35,119 nt of DNA from an uncultured Bacteroidota bacterium (GCA_902608795.1 CACLPI010000011.1:1-35119); one strand, 5' to 3'; numbered from the stretch's first letter, positions 24,736-34,301 are shown. Notes: generated by a model not told the origin, from the letters alone. Numbers and translations: made by a program.

Positions 24736-25515
24736 TTAGTATGTTAAAATTAAATATTTATTTAAATAATCCTCATCATAAATATACAAGGTTTCATTGA
24801 TTACGGAAAAATCTTTTATAAATAATTTTTCGTGAATAATATTTACAAATATTTCATCACCATTTTTAAAATGTACTAATTGATTATTCTTTAAAAGAAT
24901 AATATCGTTTCTGAATAAACTTATTTTACTAAATCTGTAATTGTTTTCAGATCTGTAGATTATTGATCCATTATAATTTATTTTATAAAAGAATTCATCT
25001 GTCAAAACCCACAAATAATTATAATCGCTTTGAAAATCAATTAAGGTTCCATCTATCTTAGTTTCAACATTATCAATAAAAACTCTATTAAAAAAATCAA
25101 ACTTTTTTATTTTCATTCCTGTTTCATCGAAAACCCATACATTATTTTCATTTGCTGTGGATATATGAGAAATATTATTAGCAAATAAAATATCATTAAA
25201 ATTGATCCTGGTAATTTCATTTAAATAATTGTCTAAAACAATTAAATTATTATAATCTGAATACCAAATTTTAATTTTCATCGGGTCATTTAAATCGATG
25301 CTGGAAATATTTCCAAGTGACAAATCTGAAAAAGTTAAATTTTTTTCCTTACTTATTTGATTTCCTCTTTGGAAATATTTATTATTAAAATTATCAATGT
25401 TAATTAGTTTATAATCTTTATAGATTTTTACTTTATCTATTTTTTCAAAATAGATATTGTTTTGTGAATAAATAGCATTAAAAAAAACAAAAAAGAAAAG
25501 AAATTTTAATCTCAT
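24736..25515 (-). CDS. Secreted protein of unknown function, possible beta-propeller
   Basis: I do not recognise a family. The frame opens at a TTG (25530), but the ATG at 25515 gives M-R-L-K-F-L-F-F-F-V-F-F followed by ..NAIYSQ, a clear flavobacterial signal peptide, so I start there (259 residues). The mature part is rich in Asn, Asp, Ile and aromatic residues. It shows repeating short strands with W-x-F/Y and D/N patterns (..KIKIWYSDYNNLIVLDNY.., ..NVWVFDETGMKIKKFD.., ..YLWVLTDEFFYKINYNG..). This looks like blades of about 40 residues in a propeller. No catalytic motif is seen. Its stop is one base from the kinase start, so the two are probably co-transcribed. Confidence 0.7.
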   Translation of the reverse strand: MRLKFLFFFVFFNAIYSQNNIYFEKIDKVKIYKDYKLINIDNFNNKYFQRGNQISKEKNLTFSDLSLGNISSIDLNDPMKIKIWYSDYNNLIVLDNYLNEITRINFNDILFANNISHISTANENNVWVFDETGMKIKKFDFFNRVFIDNVETKIDGTLIDFQSDYNYLWVLTDEFFYKINYNGSIIYRSENNYRFSKISLFRNDIILLKNNQLVHFKNGDEIFVNIIHEKLFIKDFSVINETLYIYDEDYLNKYLILTY

Positions 25516-25599
25516 AATATCAATGTACAAAAATATTATGATTAATTTAACCTAGTATTAACAACTCGATTTCTGTTGAGTTATTATATTTAAAATATC

Positions 25600-26421
25600 A
25601 TGAACAAAATTCTATACATATTAATAATTTTTTTCTCCACTACTATTAATTCTCAAGATTTTCAAGGCCAAGCATTTTACAAAACTCAAACATCTATGGA
25701 TTTTGGATCTTGGGGAGACAGAATGTCTGCTGAACAAAAAAAATCAATGAAAGAAAGGATGAAGCCTTTTTTAGAACCCGTATATATACTAACATTTGAT
25801 AAAACTAAATCAATTTATCAGCAAGAGGAAAGATTAGACGCTCCAGGGAGTGGTGGAGGAAGAGGATGGGGAAGAATGTGGGCATCTTCGGGTGGCCCAG
25901 TATATAAGAATATTGCAACAAAAAAATCACTCCAAACTACAGAATTTATGGGTAAAAAGTTTTTGATCGCCAATGATTCAAATAAAATTAAGTGGGTTAT
26001 AGAAAAAGAGCAAAAGATGATTGGAAATTATCTATGCTTTAAGGCAACTGCCCAGCTTCCAAAGCCTAAGACAATGACTAGTGTTTGGAGAAAGGCCGAA
26101 AAAGAAAATGATTCAATTAAGGATAAAATTGAAGAAGAGTATCAGGATGTAATTGCTTGGTATACCCCACAAATACCGGTAAGCCACGGCCCTGCCGAGT
26201 TTGGTGGCCTTCCAGGATTAATTTTAGAGCTAACTACAGAAAGAACCATTATGCTTTGCACCAAAGTAGTAATGAACCCTGAAAGAAGAATACAAATTTC
26301 TGAGCCAACAAAAGGAGAATTTGTCTCCAGATCAGAGTTTGAAAATATTGTTGAGGTTAAGACCAAAGAAATGAGAGATATGTGGAGGGGAGGAAGGTCT
26401 AAATCAATAAGAAAAAACTAA
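25600..26421 (+). CDS. GLPGLI family secreted protein
   Basis: The GLPGLI family is confined largely to Bacteroidetes and is usually encoded beside an outer-membrane receptor; its biochemical role is unknown. The defining motif G-L-P-G-L-I is at 203-208, after W-Y-T-P-Q-I-P-V-S-H-G-P-A-E-F-G. The signal peptide ends ..TTINSQ (about residue 19), giving a periplasmic or surface mature protein of about 254 residues. A Gly/Arg/Trp-rich stretch (about 83-98) is unusual. The C-terminus is very basic (..WRGGRSKSIRKN). It begins a three-gene unit with an alkane monooxygenase seven bases on and an outer-membrane barrel after that. Confidence 0.92.
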   Translation: MNKILYILIIFFSTTINSQDFQGQAFYKTQTSMDFGSWGDRMSAEQKKSMKERMKPFLEPVYILTFDKTKSIYQQEERLDAPGSGGGRGWGRMWASSGGPVYKNIATKKSLQTTEFMGKKFLIANDSNKIKWVIEKEQKMIGNYLCFKATAQLPKPKTMTSVWRKAEKENDSIKDKIEEEYQDVIAWYTPQIPVSHGPAEFGGLPGLILELTTERTIMLCTKVVMNPERRIQISEPTKGEFVSRSEFENIVEVKTKEMRDMWRGGRSKSIRKN

Positions 26422-26428
26422 ATATCAA

Positions 26429-27523
26429 ATGTTTAACAGAGATCTAAAATTATTTAAAGGTTTTCTATTATCTGACTTCAAATACCTGATGGCTTACTCA
26501 ATTCCCTTAACCGCTTTAGTTGGGCTTTATTTTGGTGGCTATTGGTTATTCACCACCCCTTTTTACATATTTGTAATAATTCCAGCTGTAGAATTAATAC
26601 TAACTCGTTATGGAGTTGATGAGTTAGAAACCCACAGAGCTGAAAAAGGGATTCATAGTTTATTTGATTTAATGCTGTATTTAAATATTATCATTGTATT
26701 TGGTTTATTGATATATTCTTTGACCAAAATCATCACTTTTGAATATTTTTCAATTGAATTTTTAGGCTTATTACTTTCAATGGGGCTTGTAATGGCCTCA
26801 AATGGTATTAACGTAGCTCATGAATTATGTCATCGTACCAAAACCCTTGAAAGATTTTTTGGTAAATTTCTACTAATACCATCTCTTTACATGCATTTTT
26901 ATCTAGAGCATAATTATGGTCATCATCTAAAAGTTGCAACAAAAGAAGATCCCGTTACAGCAAAATATAATGAACCTATTTACATCTTTTGGATTAGTGC
27001 AATTAAAGGTGAGCTTTTAGGAGCAATTAAAATTCAAAAAAATAGATTGAAAATAAATAATAATTCATTTTTTTCTATTTATAACGATATGTTTTGGTAT
27101 GGGATAATTCAATTATCATACATCCTTTTAGTTTTTATTTTATTTGGTCTTAAGGGACTAATTTTTTGTTTCCTTGCTGCACTTTTCTCGGTTTTAATGT
27201 TTGAAAGTGTTAATTATATTGAACACTATGGCCTTTTAAGAAAAAAATTATCATCTGGAAGATATGAAAGAGTACAAGAAAGACATTCTTGGAATTCTAA
27301 TCATATATTTGGAAGAATAGTGCTTTATGAATTAACAAGACATAGTGATCATCACAGGATTGCAGAAACCGAATATCAAAATTTGAACTCGATTGATCAT
27401 TCCCCTCAACTACCTTATGGGTATCCTACAAGTATTCTACTATCTTTTATTCCAGTGATTTGGTTTAAATTAATGAATCCAAGGGTTCCTAGGGACATGT
27501 ATGAATTGTCATTAAAAAATTAA
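26429..27523 (+). CDS. alkB: AlkB-type alkane 1-monooxygenase (membrane diiron hydroxylase)
   Basis: AlkB hydroxylates the terminal carbon of medium or long alkanes at the inner membrane with electrons from rubredoxin. The 364 residues contain the nine-histidine diiron set: H-E-L-C-H (131-135), E-H-N-Y-G-H-H (160-166), the AlkB-specific N-Y-I-E-H-Y-G-L-L-R (262-271) and L-T-R-H-S-D-H-H (302-309). The N-Y-x-E-H-Y-G-L motif separates it from fatty acid desaturases and xylene monooxygenase. There are about six hydrophobic segments. It is shorter at the N-terminus than the roughly 400-residue Pseudomonas enzyme. No rubredoxin or rubredoxin reductase gene lies in the window. It is set between a GLPGLI gene (seven-base gap) and a barrel gene (three-base gap). 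The true substrate could be another alkyl compound. Confidence 0.9.
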   Translation: MFNRDLKLFKGFLLSDFKYLMAYSIPLTALVGLYFGGYWLFTTPFYIFVIIPAVELILTRYGVDELETHRAEKGIHSLFDLMLYLNIIIVFGLLIYSLTKIITFEYFSIEFLGLLLSMGLVMASNGINVAHELCHRTKTLERFFGKFLLIPSLYMHFYLEHNYGHHLKVATKEDPVTAKYNEPIYIFWISAIKGELLGAIKIQKNRLKINNNSFFSIYNDMFWYGIIQLSYILLVFILFGLKGLIFCFLAALFSVLMFESVNYIEHYGLLRKKLSSGRYERVQERHSWNSNHIFGRIVLYELTRHSDHHRIAETEYQNLNSIDHSPQLPYGYPTSILLSFIPVIWFKLMNPRVPRDMYELSLKN

Positions 27524-27526
27524 ATA

Positions 27527-30280
27527 ATGAAAAAATATATTATAATTCTTTTTTTACTAATAAGCTCAATGACATTTTCTCAAATAAAGATGAGTGGAAA
27601 GGTTACGGATAGTTTAGGCACTCCTCTAGAATTGGCTAATATCATTCTTATTGATTCTCAATCAAATACCCTTGAGACTTTTGCTATGTCAGATAATCAA
27701 GGAGTTTATAAGCTAAACTTAAAGAAGAATAATAATTATAATCTTCAGGTTAGTTATATAGGGATGGCTACATTCTCTCAGGCATTTAAATCTGGAGAAA
27801 ATGATATAAATAAAGATTTTTTACTTAGACCTGACAATCAGCTAGATGCCGTTGAATTGACTTATGAAATGCCTGTAGTAGTAAGTGGTGATACACTTGT
27901 TTACGACGCTGATTCGTTTAAAACTGGAACAGAGAGAAAGCTTGAAGATGTTTTAAAAAATCTGCCCGGTGTTGAAGTTAATGAGGATGGTGAAATAGAG
28001 GTCGAGGGTAAAGCTGTCACAAAAATTATGGTAGAAGGAAAAGATTTTTTTGATGGTGATTCAAAAATTGCTTCTAAGAATATTCCTTCAAACGCTGTTG
28101 ATAAAGTTCAAATTTTAAAGAATTATGCAGAAGTTGGTCAACTTAGTTCAGTTCAAAATAATCAGGATAATATTGCAATTAATATTAAGTTAAAAAAAGG
28201 AAAAGATAAATTTTGGTTTGGGAATATACTTGCAGGAGCTGGTGAATCACCTGGTGATACACAAAATCAAAATCTGAACCTGCATATTTTTCAACCAAAG
28301 CTTTTTTATTATAGCCCAACCTACAGTATAAATGTAATTGGTGATCTAAATAATATTGGTGAACAGGCCTTCACAAGAAGAGATTATTGGAATTTTTCAG
28401 GGGGCTTCAACAGACCAAGTGGAAAAAGCGGTACAAATATTTCTCTTGGAAATAATAATCTTAGTTTTTTACAGCTTCAAAATAATAGAGCAAAGGATAT
28501 TAATACTGAGTTTGTTGCAATAAATTCAAGTTATTCACCAGATAAGAAAATTGACTACTCTGCCTTTTTAATTCTGACAAATAGTGATACTGAAATACAA
28601 CAAAACAACAGTACTCAATATGTTGGTTTACCTCAAAATATTCCAGATGAATATACCCAAACAAATACTTCTCAAATTAGTGAGCTTGGAATTGGTAAGT
28701 TTTCATTAAAATATATTCCAAATATCAATAATCAGCTTGATTACGAGATTTTAGGTAGATTAACAAAAGAATCTCAAGATCAAAATTATTTATCATCTAT
28801 TATCGGAGCTATTGATCAATTAGATGATGCTAAAACATTTAGTATAAATCAGAATCTGAATTATTATTACACACTTAATGAAAAAAATATTTTTGCTTTA
28901 GAAGCCCAACATTTAATCAAGGACGAAGATCCTTTTTATAATGCTATTTTGGAAAATAACGAGAACTATCAAACCACAGCTAATGGACTAGGACTAGATA
29001 ATTCTCTTCCTTTTTATAATATTGCTCAGGAAAAAAAGGTTAATTCAAATCAACTAGATGCTAAAGTTGATTACTGGAATATTATAAATAAAAAGAGCGA
29101 TATTAATCTAACTTTTGGAACAATTTACAGTAAGCAGGAATTTGATTCAGATATTTTTCAGTTTCTCGCCAGCTCAAATGATGACATATATAATCCAACT
29201 CCTATAATAAATAATGGTTTAGATTATAATGATGTTAGCTATTTGTTTAATGACGTTTATCTGGGATTACATTACAGGCTAAAAACTGGAAAATTTACAA
29301 TTAGCCCAGGATTTACAGCTCATTCCTACAACTCTGAAAATTTTCAGAATGAGACTTTTGACGTAGGATTTGTAAATTATAAAAAATCATTTTTTAAACT
29401 TCTTCCTGATTTTAATATGATTATTCAACTTAAGGACAGCGAGACACTTAGGTTAAATTATGCTATGAGAACACAATTTACAGATGTTAGTAAAATTGCT
29501 AGAGGACTAGTATTAAATAACTACAACTCAATTTTTATCGGTACACAGGATTTACAAAATGCTATTTCGCATAACATAAGTTTAAATTATTACAGTTTTA
29601 ATCTTTTTAATTATACGAATATTTATGCTGGAATTAACTATAATAAATCTATTGATCAAATAAGAAACCTAACTAGTTTTGAAAGTGTAATTGCTACAAG
29701 TAGCCCCTTTAATTCTGGATTCGCGGATGAAAATCTATCTGCATACGGAAGATATCAAAGATCATTTGGTAAAATAAGAGGAACTTTAGGGACAAACTTT
29801 AATTTATCTAAATTTAATCAATTTATACAGGACACTTCAAGACCAAGCTTAAATGAAACATTCTCTCAAAATTATAATGCCTCTGTGAGGACTTTATTTA
29901 AGAATGCTCCTAACTTCGAAGCTGGGATGAAGTACTCCGTAAGTGAAACAAATATTGGAGATTTAGAAACTAAGTATTTCACAGAAAGTCCATTTATTGA
30001 AATAGATGCACTTATATTAAAATCATTTACTTTCAGATCAAATTATTCCACGACCAAGTTCAAAGATCAAAATTCAATTATTAACGATTATGAATTTTTT
30101 GATGCAGCTATTTCTTACAGAAAGGATAAGGACAGTAAATGGGAGTTTGAATTAAGAGCAACCAACTTATTAGATACAAAATCCCAAAGTCAATCAAATG
30201 TTTCTAATATCTCTGTTAGTACCAATGAATACTTTATTCAACCAAGATTTATCACATTAAGACTAATTTATAGTCTTTAA
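27527..30280 (+). CDS. TonB-dependent-receptor-like outer-membrane beta-barrel protein with carboxypeptidase-regulatory-like domain
   Basis: The 917-residue protein has a signal peptide ending ..MTFSQ (residue 19). A CarboxypepD_reg-like beta-sandwich follows (about 20-100: M-S-G-K-V-T-D-S-L-G-T-P-L-E-L-A-N-I). A plug-like segment (about 105-215) holds L-E-D-V-L-K-N-L-P-G-V-E-V and G-K-D-F-F-D-G-D-S-K. Long alternating strands to the C-terminus form the barrel, ending in aromatic-rich F-I-T-L-R-L-I-Y-S-L. This is the OMP_b-brl_3-like type commonly paired with GLPGLI proteins in Bacteroidetes. I see no SusD partner, so it is not a classical polysaccharide locus. It starts three bases after alkB, and by inference could move a hydrophobic substrate. 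The substrate is not readable from sequence. Confidence 0.87.
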   Translation: MKKYIIILFLLISSMTFSQIKMSGKVTDSLGTPLELANIILIDSQSNTLETFAMSDNQGVYKLNLKKNNNYNLQVSYIGMATFSQAFKSGENDINKDFLLRPDNQLDAVELTYEMPVVVSGDTLVYDADSFKTGTERKLEDVLKNLPGVEVNEDGEIEVEGKAVTKIMVEGKDFFDGDSKIASKNIPSNAVDKVQILKNYAEVGQLSSVQNNQDNIAINIKLKKGKDKFWFGNILAGAGESPGDTQNQNLNLHIFQPKLFYYSPTYSINVIGDLNNIGEQAFTRRDYWNFSGGFNRPSGKSGTNISLGNNNLSFLQLQNNRAKDINTEFVAINSSYSPDKKIDYSAFLILTNSDTEIQQNNSTQYVGLPQNIPDEYTQTNTSQISELGIGKFSLKYIPNINNQLDYEILGRLTKESQDQNYLSSIIGAIDQLDDAKTFSINQNLNYYYTLNEKNIFALEAQHLIKDEDPFYNAILENNENYQTTANGLGLDNSLPFYNIAQEKKVNSNQLDAKVDYWNIINKKSDINLTFGTIYSKQEFDSDIFQFLASSNDDIYNPTPIINNGLDYNDVSYLFNDVYLGLHYRLKTGKFTISPGFTAHSYNSENFQNETFDVGFVNYKKSFFKLLPDFNMIIQLKDSETLRLNYAMRTQFTDVSKIARGLVLNNYNSIFIGTQDLQNAISHNISLNYYSFNLFNYTNIYAGINYNKSIDQIRNLTSFESVIATSSPFNSGFADENLSAYGRYQRSFGKIRGTLGTNFNLSKFNQFIQDTSRPSLNETFSQNYNASVRTLFKNAPNFEAGMKYSVSETNIGDLETKYFTESPFIEIDALILKSFTFRSNYSTTKFKDQNSIINDYEFFDAAISYRKDKDSKWEFELRATNLLDTKSQSQSNVSNISVSTNEYFIQPRFITLRLIYSL

Positions 30281-30335
30281 GTTTTCCGAATAATTCTTTT
30301 TTTAATTGAAGAAAAAGTTTTTCTTTATAGATTAG

Positions 30336-30379
30336 ATTATCTATTTAAATTTATTTATATAGATAATTTTCTTTTTTTA
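30336..30379 (+). terminator. AT-only hairpin with T-rich tail immediately before ilvD
   Basis: ATTATCTAT (30336-30344) and ATAGATAAT (30359-30367) form a perfect nine-pair stem with a 14-base loop, followed by TTTTCTTTTTTT-like sequence up to the ilvD start. It has the shape of an intrinsic terminator but a single G-C pair. It may end the barrel-gene transcript, or act as an attenuator for ilvD. No leader peptide is seen: there is no ATG in the whole 102-base gap. Confidence 0.4.
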
Positions 30380-30382
30380 GAG

Positions 30383-32062
30383 ATGGAAAAATTAAATAAA
30401 TATAGTTCCTCGATTACACAGGATAATTCACAACCTGCTGCACAGGCAATGTTGTATGCTATTGGATTCTCAGATGAAGATTTCAATAAACCTTTGATAG
30501 GAATTGCAAGTACTGGATACGAAGGCAACCCATGTAACATGCATCTTAATAATATAGCTTTAGAAGTAAAATCGGGAGTTAACAATATTGATTTTGTTGG
30601 GTTAATTTTTAATACAATCGGGGTAAGTGATGGAATTTCTATGGGAACACCAGGAATGAGATATTCTTTACCATCCAGAGATATAATTGCAGATTCTGTT
30701 GAAACAGTAGTACAAGCGATGAGTTATGATGGTTTAATCACAGTTGTTGGATGTGATAAAAATATGCCAGGTGCATTAATGGGAATGATAAGGTTAAATA
30801 GACCATCAATTTTACTGTATGGAGGGACAATTGATTCTGGCTGCCACAAAAATAGAAAATTAGATATTGTTTCTGCATTTGAAGCATGGGGAGAGAAAGT
30901 TTCTGGCTCAATTGACAATAAAGAATACAAAGAAATTATTAGAAAATCATGTCCTGGGTCTGGAGCCTGTGGAGGAATGTACACTGCAAATACCATGGCT
31001 TCGGCTATTGAAGCACTTGGTATGTCTTTACCATTTTCTTCTTCAATACCTGCCAATAATAATACAAGAAATAAAGTTTCAATCGAGACAGGAAAGTCGA
31101 TGAAGAAACTAATAGAAGCTGATATTAAACCGTTGGATATAATAACTAAAAAATCAATCGAAAATGCTGTAACAACTGTCGTTGCCCTTGGAGGATCAAC
31201 AAATGCAGTTTTACATTTTCTTGCAATTGCAAGAGCTGCAAAAATTGATTTTGTACTTGATGATTTTCAAAGAATCAGTGAAAAAACCCCCTTTATAGCT
31301 GATTTAAAACCTAGTGGCAAGTATCTAATGGAAGATTTGCATGATATTGGAGGAATTCCTATTGTACTTAAATATTTACTTGAAAAAGGTTTTTTACATG
31401 GCGATTGTTTAACTGTAACTGGAAAAACTTTGAAGGAGAATTTAGATGATGTTGCAAATCTAAGTTTTGAACAAGATGTAATAAGATCATTCGAAAACCC
31501 CATAAAAGAATCTGGTCATATAAGGATACTATACGGAAATTTAGCTATTGAAGGGAGTGTTGCTAAAATAACTGGAAAGGAAGGCCTTCATTTTTGTGGT
31601 ACAGCAAATGTATTTGATTCTGAAGCAGAAGCAAATATTGGCATAAAAAACGGAAGCGTTAAAAAGGGTGATGTTATGGTAATTAGATATGTTGGTCCAA
31701 AGGGTGGCCCTGGAATGCCAGAAATGTTAAAGCCAACTGCTGGAATTATGGGTGCTGGCTTAGGAAAAGATGTTGCATTAATTACGGACGGAAGATTTTC
31801 GGGGGGCACACACGGCTTTGTTGTTGGCCACATAACCCCTGAGGCACAGGTTGGTGGAAATATTTCTGTTGTTAAAAATGGAGATAAAATATCAATTGAT
31901 GCTGAAAGTAATACTATAACGTTACATGTTTCCGATCAAGAATTGGAAGCAAGGAAAAAAAATTGGAAAAACCCTCCTTTAAGGACAGAAAAAGGATCAT
32001 TATACAAATATGCAAATGTTGTTTCTTCAGCTTCTTTAGGGTGTGTAACTGATGAATTTTAA
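30383..32062 (+). CDS. ilvD: Dihydroxy-acid dehydratase
   Basis: IlvD dehydrates the dihydroxy acids of the valine and isoleucine pathways with an iron-sulfur cluster. The 559-residue protein has the three cluster cysteines C51 (E-G-N-P-C-N), C124 (V-G-C-D-K-N-M-P-G) and C196 ([16 protein letters not shown]). It also has [16 protein letters not shown] and [10 protein letters not shown]. Sugar-acid dehydratases of the same superfamily are excluded by the ilv context. It leads the ilv gene run, ten bases before ilvB. Confidence 0.95.
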   Translation: MEKLNKYSSSITQDNSQPAAQAMLYAIGFSDEDFNKPLIGIASTGYEGNPCNMHLNNIALEVKSGVNNIDFVGLIFNTIGVSDGISMGTPGMRYSLPSRDIIADSVETVVQAMSYDGLITVVGCDKNMPGALMGMIRLNRPSILLYGGTIDSGCHKNRKLDIVSAFEAWGEKVSGSIDNKEYKEIIRKSCPGSGACGGMYTANTMASAIEALGMSLPFSSSIPANNNTRNKVSIETGKSMKKLIEADIKPLDIITKKSIENAVTTVVALGGSTNAVLHFLAIARAAKIDFVLDDFQRISEKTPFIADLKPSGKYLMEDLHDIGGIPIVLKYLLEKGFLHGDCLTVTGKTLKENLDDVANLSFEQDVIRSFENPIKESGHIRILYGNLAIEGSVAKITGKEGLHFCGTANVFDSEAEANIGIKNGSVKKGDVMVIRYVGPKGGPGMPEMLKPTAGIMGAGLGKDVALITDGRFSGGTHGFVVGHITPEAQVGGNISVVKNGDKISIDAESNTITLHVSDQELEARKKNWKNPPLRTEKGSLYKYANVVSSASLGCVTDEF

Positions 32063-32072
32063 TTAAAATATT

Positions 32073-33761
32073 ATGTCAAAAATTACCGGTAGCGAGGCTG
32101 TTATAAAATGTTTGTTAGAGGAGCAAGTAGATATTATTTACGGTTATCCAGGAGGAGCAATAATGCCTGTTTATGATGAATTATATAAATATCAAGATAA
32201 AATACATCATGTGCTCACTAGACATGAACAAGGTGCTACTCATTCCGCACAAGGTTTTGCAAGAATTTCAGGAAGAGTAGGAGTTGCTATAGCTACTTCA
32301 GGACCGGGAGCTACAAACTTAGTAACTGGATTAGCAGATGCTCAAATTGATTCTACTCCAATGGTTTGTATTACTGGTCAAGTTAGCTCACACTTACTTG
32401 GGAGTGATGCATTTCAAGAAACTGATATTATCGGGATTTCAACCCCTATTACCAAATGGAACTATCAAATAACCAAAGCATCGGAAATTGCTGAAATATT
32501 TGCTAAGGCATTTTACATAGCTAAAAGTGGACGACCTGGGCCTGTTTTAATTGATATAACCAAAGATGCCCAATTTGAAAAAATTAATTTTTCTTATAAA
32601 AAAATTGAGGGTATTAGAAGTTATAAGCCAGTGCCAAAAATTAATCATAACAATATTAAACTTGCTGCTGAATTAATAAATAATGCAAAAAAACCTCTTA
32701 TCGTTTGGGGTCAAGGTGTTATTTTAGGTAATGCTGAGAAAGAGCTAATTAAATTTGTGGAAAAATCTGGAATTCCTGCTGCTTGGACGATTCTTGGAGC
32801 TTCTGCAATTCCAACAAGTCATCCACTCAATGTTGGAATGCTTGGAATGCATGGAAATTATGCTCCAAATATTCTTACCAATGAATGTGACGTGTTAATT
32901 GCAATAGGAATGAGATTTGATGATAGAGTAACCGGAGATGTTAACAGATATGCAAAACAGGCAAAGATTATACATTTTGAAATTGACCCCGCTGAGGTAA
33001 ACAAAAATATTCAAGTGGATGTTGCAGTTTTGGGTGATGCTAAACAAACTATAAATGAAATTTTAAAAAAAATAGATAATAAATCTCATAAAAAATGGCA
33101 TGAAGAGTTTAAAAAATTATATGAAGTTGAATACAAAAAAGTAATACATGATGACTTAAACCCAAAGAAAGAAGGGTTAACAATGGGTGAAGTAATAAAG
33201 GAAATTAATATTCAAACCAAGGGTGATGCAGCTATTGTTTCAGATGTTGGACAGCACCAAATGATTGCTTGTAGATATTCTAATTTTAATAAAACAAAAA
33301 GTAATATAACCTCAGGTGGGCTTGGAACAATGGGATTTGCATTACCAGCAGCAATAGGAGCCAAAATGGCTTGTCCAGAAAGAGAAGTTGTTGCAGTAAT
33401 TGGTGATGGCGGTTATCAAATGACCATTCAGGAATTAGGTACTGTTTTTCAAACAAAAGCAGCGGTTAAAATAGTTGTTTTAAATAATGATTTTTTAGGA
33501 ATGGTCAGACAATGGCAGCAATTATTCTTTGATAAAAGGTATGCTTCAACTGAAATGGTAAATCCTGATTTCGTGAAAATTGCTGAAGGATATTATTTAA
33601 AAGCTAAAAGGGTAACTAAAAGAGAAGATTTAGCTAATGCGGTAGAGGAAATGATAAAATCTGATGAGCCATATTTTTTAGAAGTTCTTGTCGAAAAAGA
33701 AGATAATGTATTTCCAATGATACCCACAGGTTCTTCAGTATCAGAAATAAGATTAAGCTAA
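32073..33761 (+). CDS. ilvB: Acetolactate synthase, large (catalytic) subunit
   Basis: The enzyme condenses pyruvate with pyruvate or 2-oxobutyrate on thiamine diphosphate. The 562-residue protein has Y-G-Y-P-G-G-A-I near the start, the cofactor-activating E52 in R-H-E-Q-G-A-x-H-x-A-Q-G, S-G-P-G-A-T-N, F-Q-E-T-D, and the FAD-side G-M-L-G-M-H-G-x-x-x-x-N. The thiamine motif G-D-G-G-Y-Q-M..N-N lies at about 444-470. The C-terminal W-x-x-x-F motif region (R-Q-W-Q-Q-L-F-F) is of the anabolic type. It is followed six bases on by the regulatory subunit gene. Confidence 0.96.
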   Translation: MSKITGSEAVIKCLLEEQVDIIYGYPGGAIMPVYDELYKYQDKIHHVLTRHEQGATHSAQGFARISGRVGVAIATSGPGATNLVTGLADAQIDSTPMVCITGQVSSHLLGSDAFQETDIIGISTPITKWNYQITKASEIAEIFAKAFYIAKSGRPGPVLIDITKDAQFEKINFSYKKIEGIRSYKPVPKINHNNIKLAAELINNAKKPLIVWGQGVILGNAEKELIKFVEKSGIPAAWTILGASAIPTSHPLNVGMLGMHGNYAPNILTNECDVLIAIGMRFDDRVTGDVNRYAKQAKIIHFEIDPAEVNKNIQVDVAVLGDAKQTINEILKKIDNKSHKKWHEEFKKLYEVEYKKVIHDDLNPKKEGLTMGEVIKEINIQTKGDAAIVSDVGQHQMIACRYSNFNKTKSNITSGGLGTMGFALPAAIGAKMACPEREVVAVIGDGGYQMTIQELGTVFQTKAAVKIVVLNNDFLGMVRQWQQLFFDKRYASTEMVNPDFVKIAEGYYLKAKRVTKREDLANAVEEMIKSDEPYFLEVLVEKEDNVFPMIPTGSSVSEIRLS

Positions 33762-33767
33762 CTAGTT

Positions 33768-34301
33768 ATGAAAAAAAAATTAATAAAATATACAGTTTCT
33801 GTTTACACTGAAAATAGTGTAGGTTTACTAAATAGGATTTCAGCCATATTCCAAAGAAGACATATCAATATTGAGAGCTTCAACTCATCAATGACAGAAA
33901 TTGAAAATGTTCAAAGATGGACTATTCTTGTCATTACATCTGAATCGTTCATAAATAAAATAGTTGGTCAAATTAACAAACAAATTGAAGTTATTCAGGC
34001 ATATTATCACACTGACGAAGAAACTATATATCAAGAATCATGTTTATTTAAAATAAAATCATCGCTGTTATTTGATGACAGAAAAATTCAAAATATAATT
34101 AAAGAAAGTAATGCAATTATTGTAACCGTCAATCCTGAATTTTTTGTGATAGAAAAATCTGGCAGAACACATGAGTTAGATAAGCTTTATGAAAAGTTAA
34201 ATAAATATGGGATTTTACAATATGTTAGATCTGCGAGAATTGCAGTAACAAAAGCTCCTTTAATGATTTCACAAATACTAACCAATTTTAAAAAAAAATA
34301 A
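33768..34301 (+). CDS. ilvN: Acetolactate synthase, small (regulatory) subunit
   Basis: The small subunit confers valine feedback inhibition and raises activity of IlvB. The 177 residues begin with an ACT domain: Y-T-V-S-V-Y-T-E-N-S-V-G-L-L-N-R-I-S-A-I-F-Q-R-R-x-I-N-I-E-S-F. The C-terminal half is the longer small-subunit domain (about 85-175) rather than a short ACT-only form. It fits in length and position between ilvB and ilvC, with a six-base gap on each side. Confidence 0.93.
   Translation: MKKKLIKYTVSVYTENSVGLLNRISAIFQRRHINIESFNSSMTEIENVQRWTILVITSESFINKIVGQINKQIEVIQAYYHTDEETIYQESCLFKIKSSLLFDDRKIQNIIKESNAIIVTVNPEFFVIEKSGRTHELDKLYEKLNKYGILQYVRSARIAVTKAPLMISQILTNFKKK

Noticed and set aside
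26429-27523. Fatty acid desaturase instead of alkane monooxygenase
   Set aside because: The motif N-Y-I-E-H-Y-G-L-L-R together with L-x-R-H-S-D-H-H is characteristic of AlkB and not of acyl-lipid desaturases.
27527-30280. A SusC/SusD polysaccharide utilisation locus
   Set aside because: No SusD-like lipoprotein, glycoside hydrolase or regulator is next to the barrel gene. The partner is a GLPGLI protein.
30281-30382. A branched-chain leader peptide for the ilv genes
   Set aside because: There is no ATG in this gap, and no run of Ile, Val or Leu codons in a plausible short frame.
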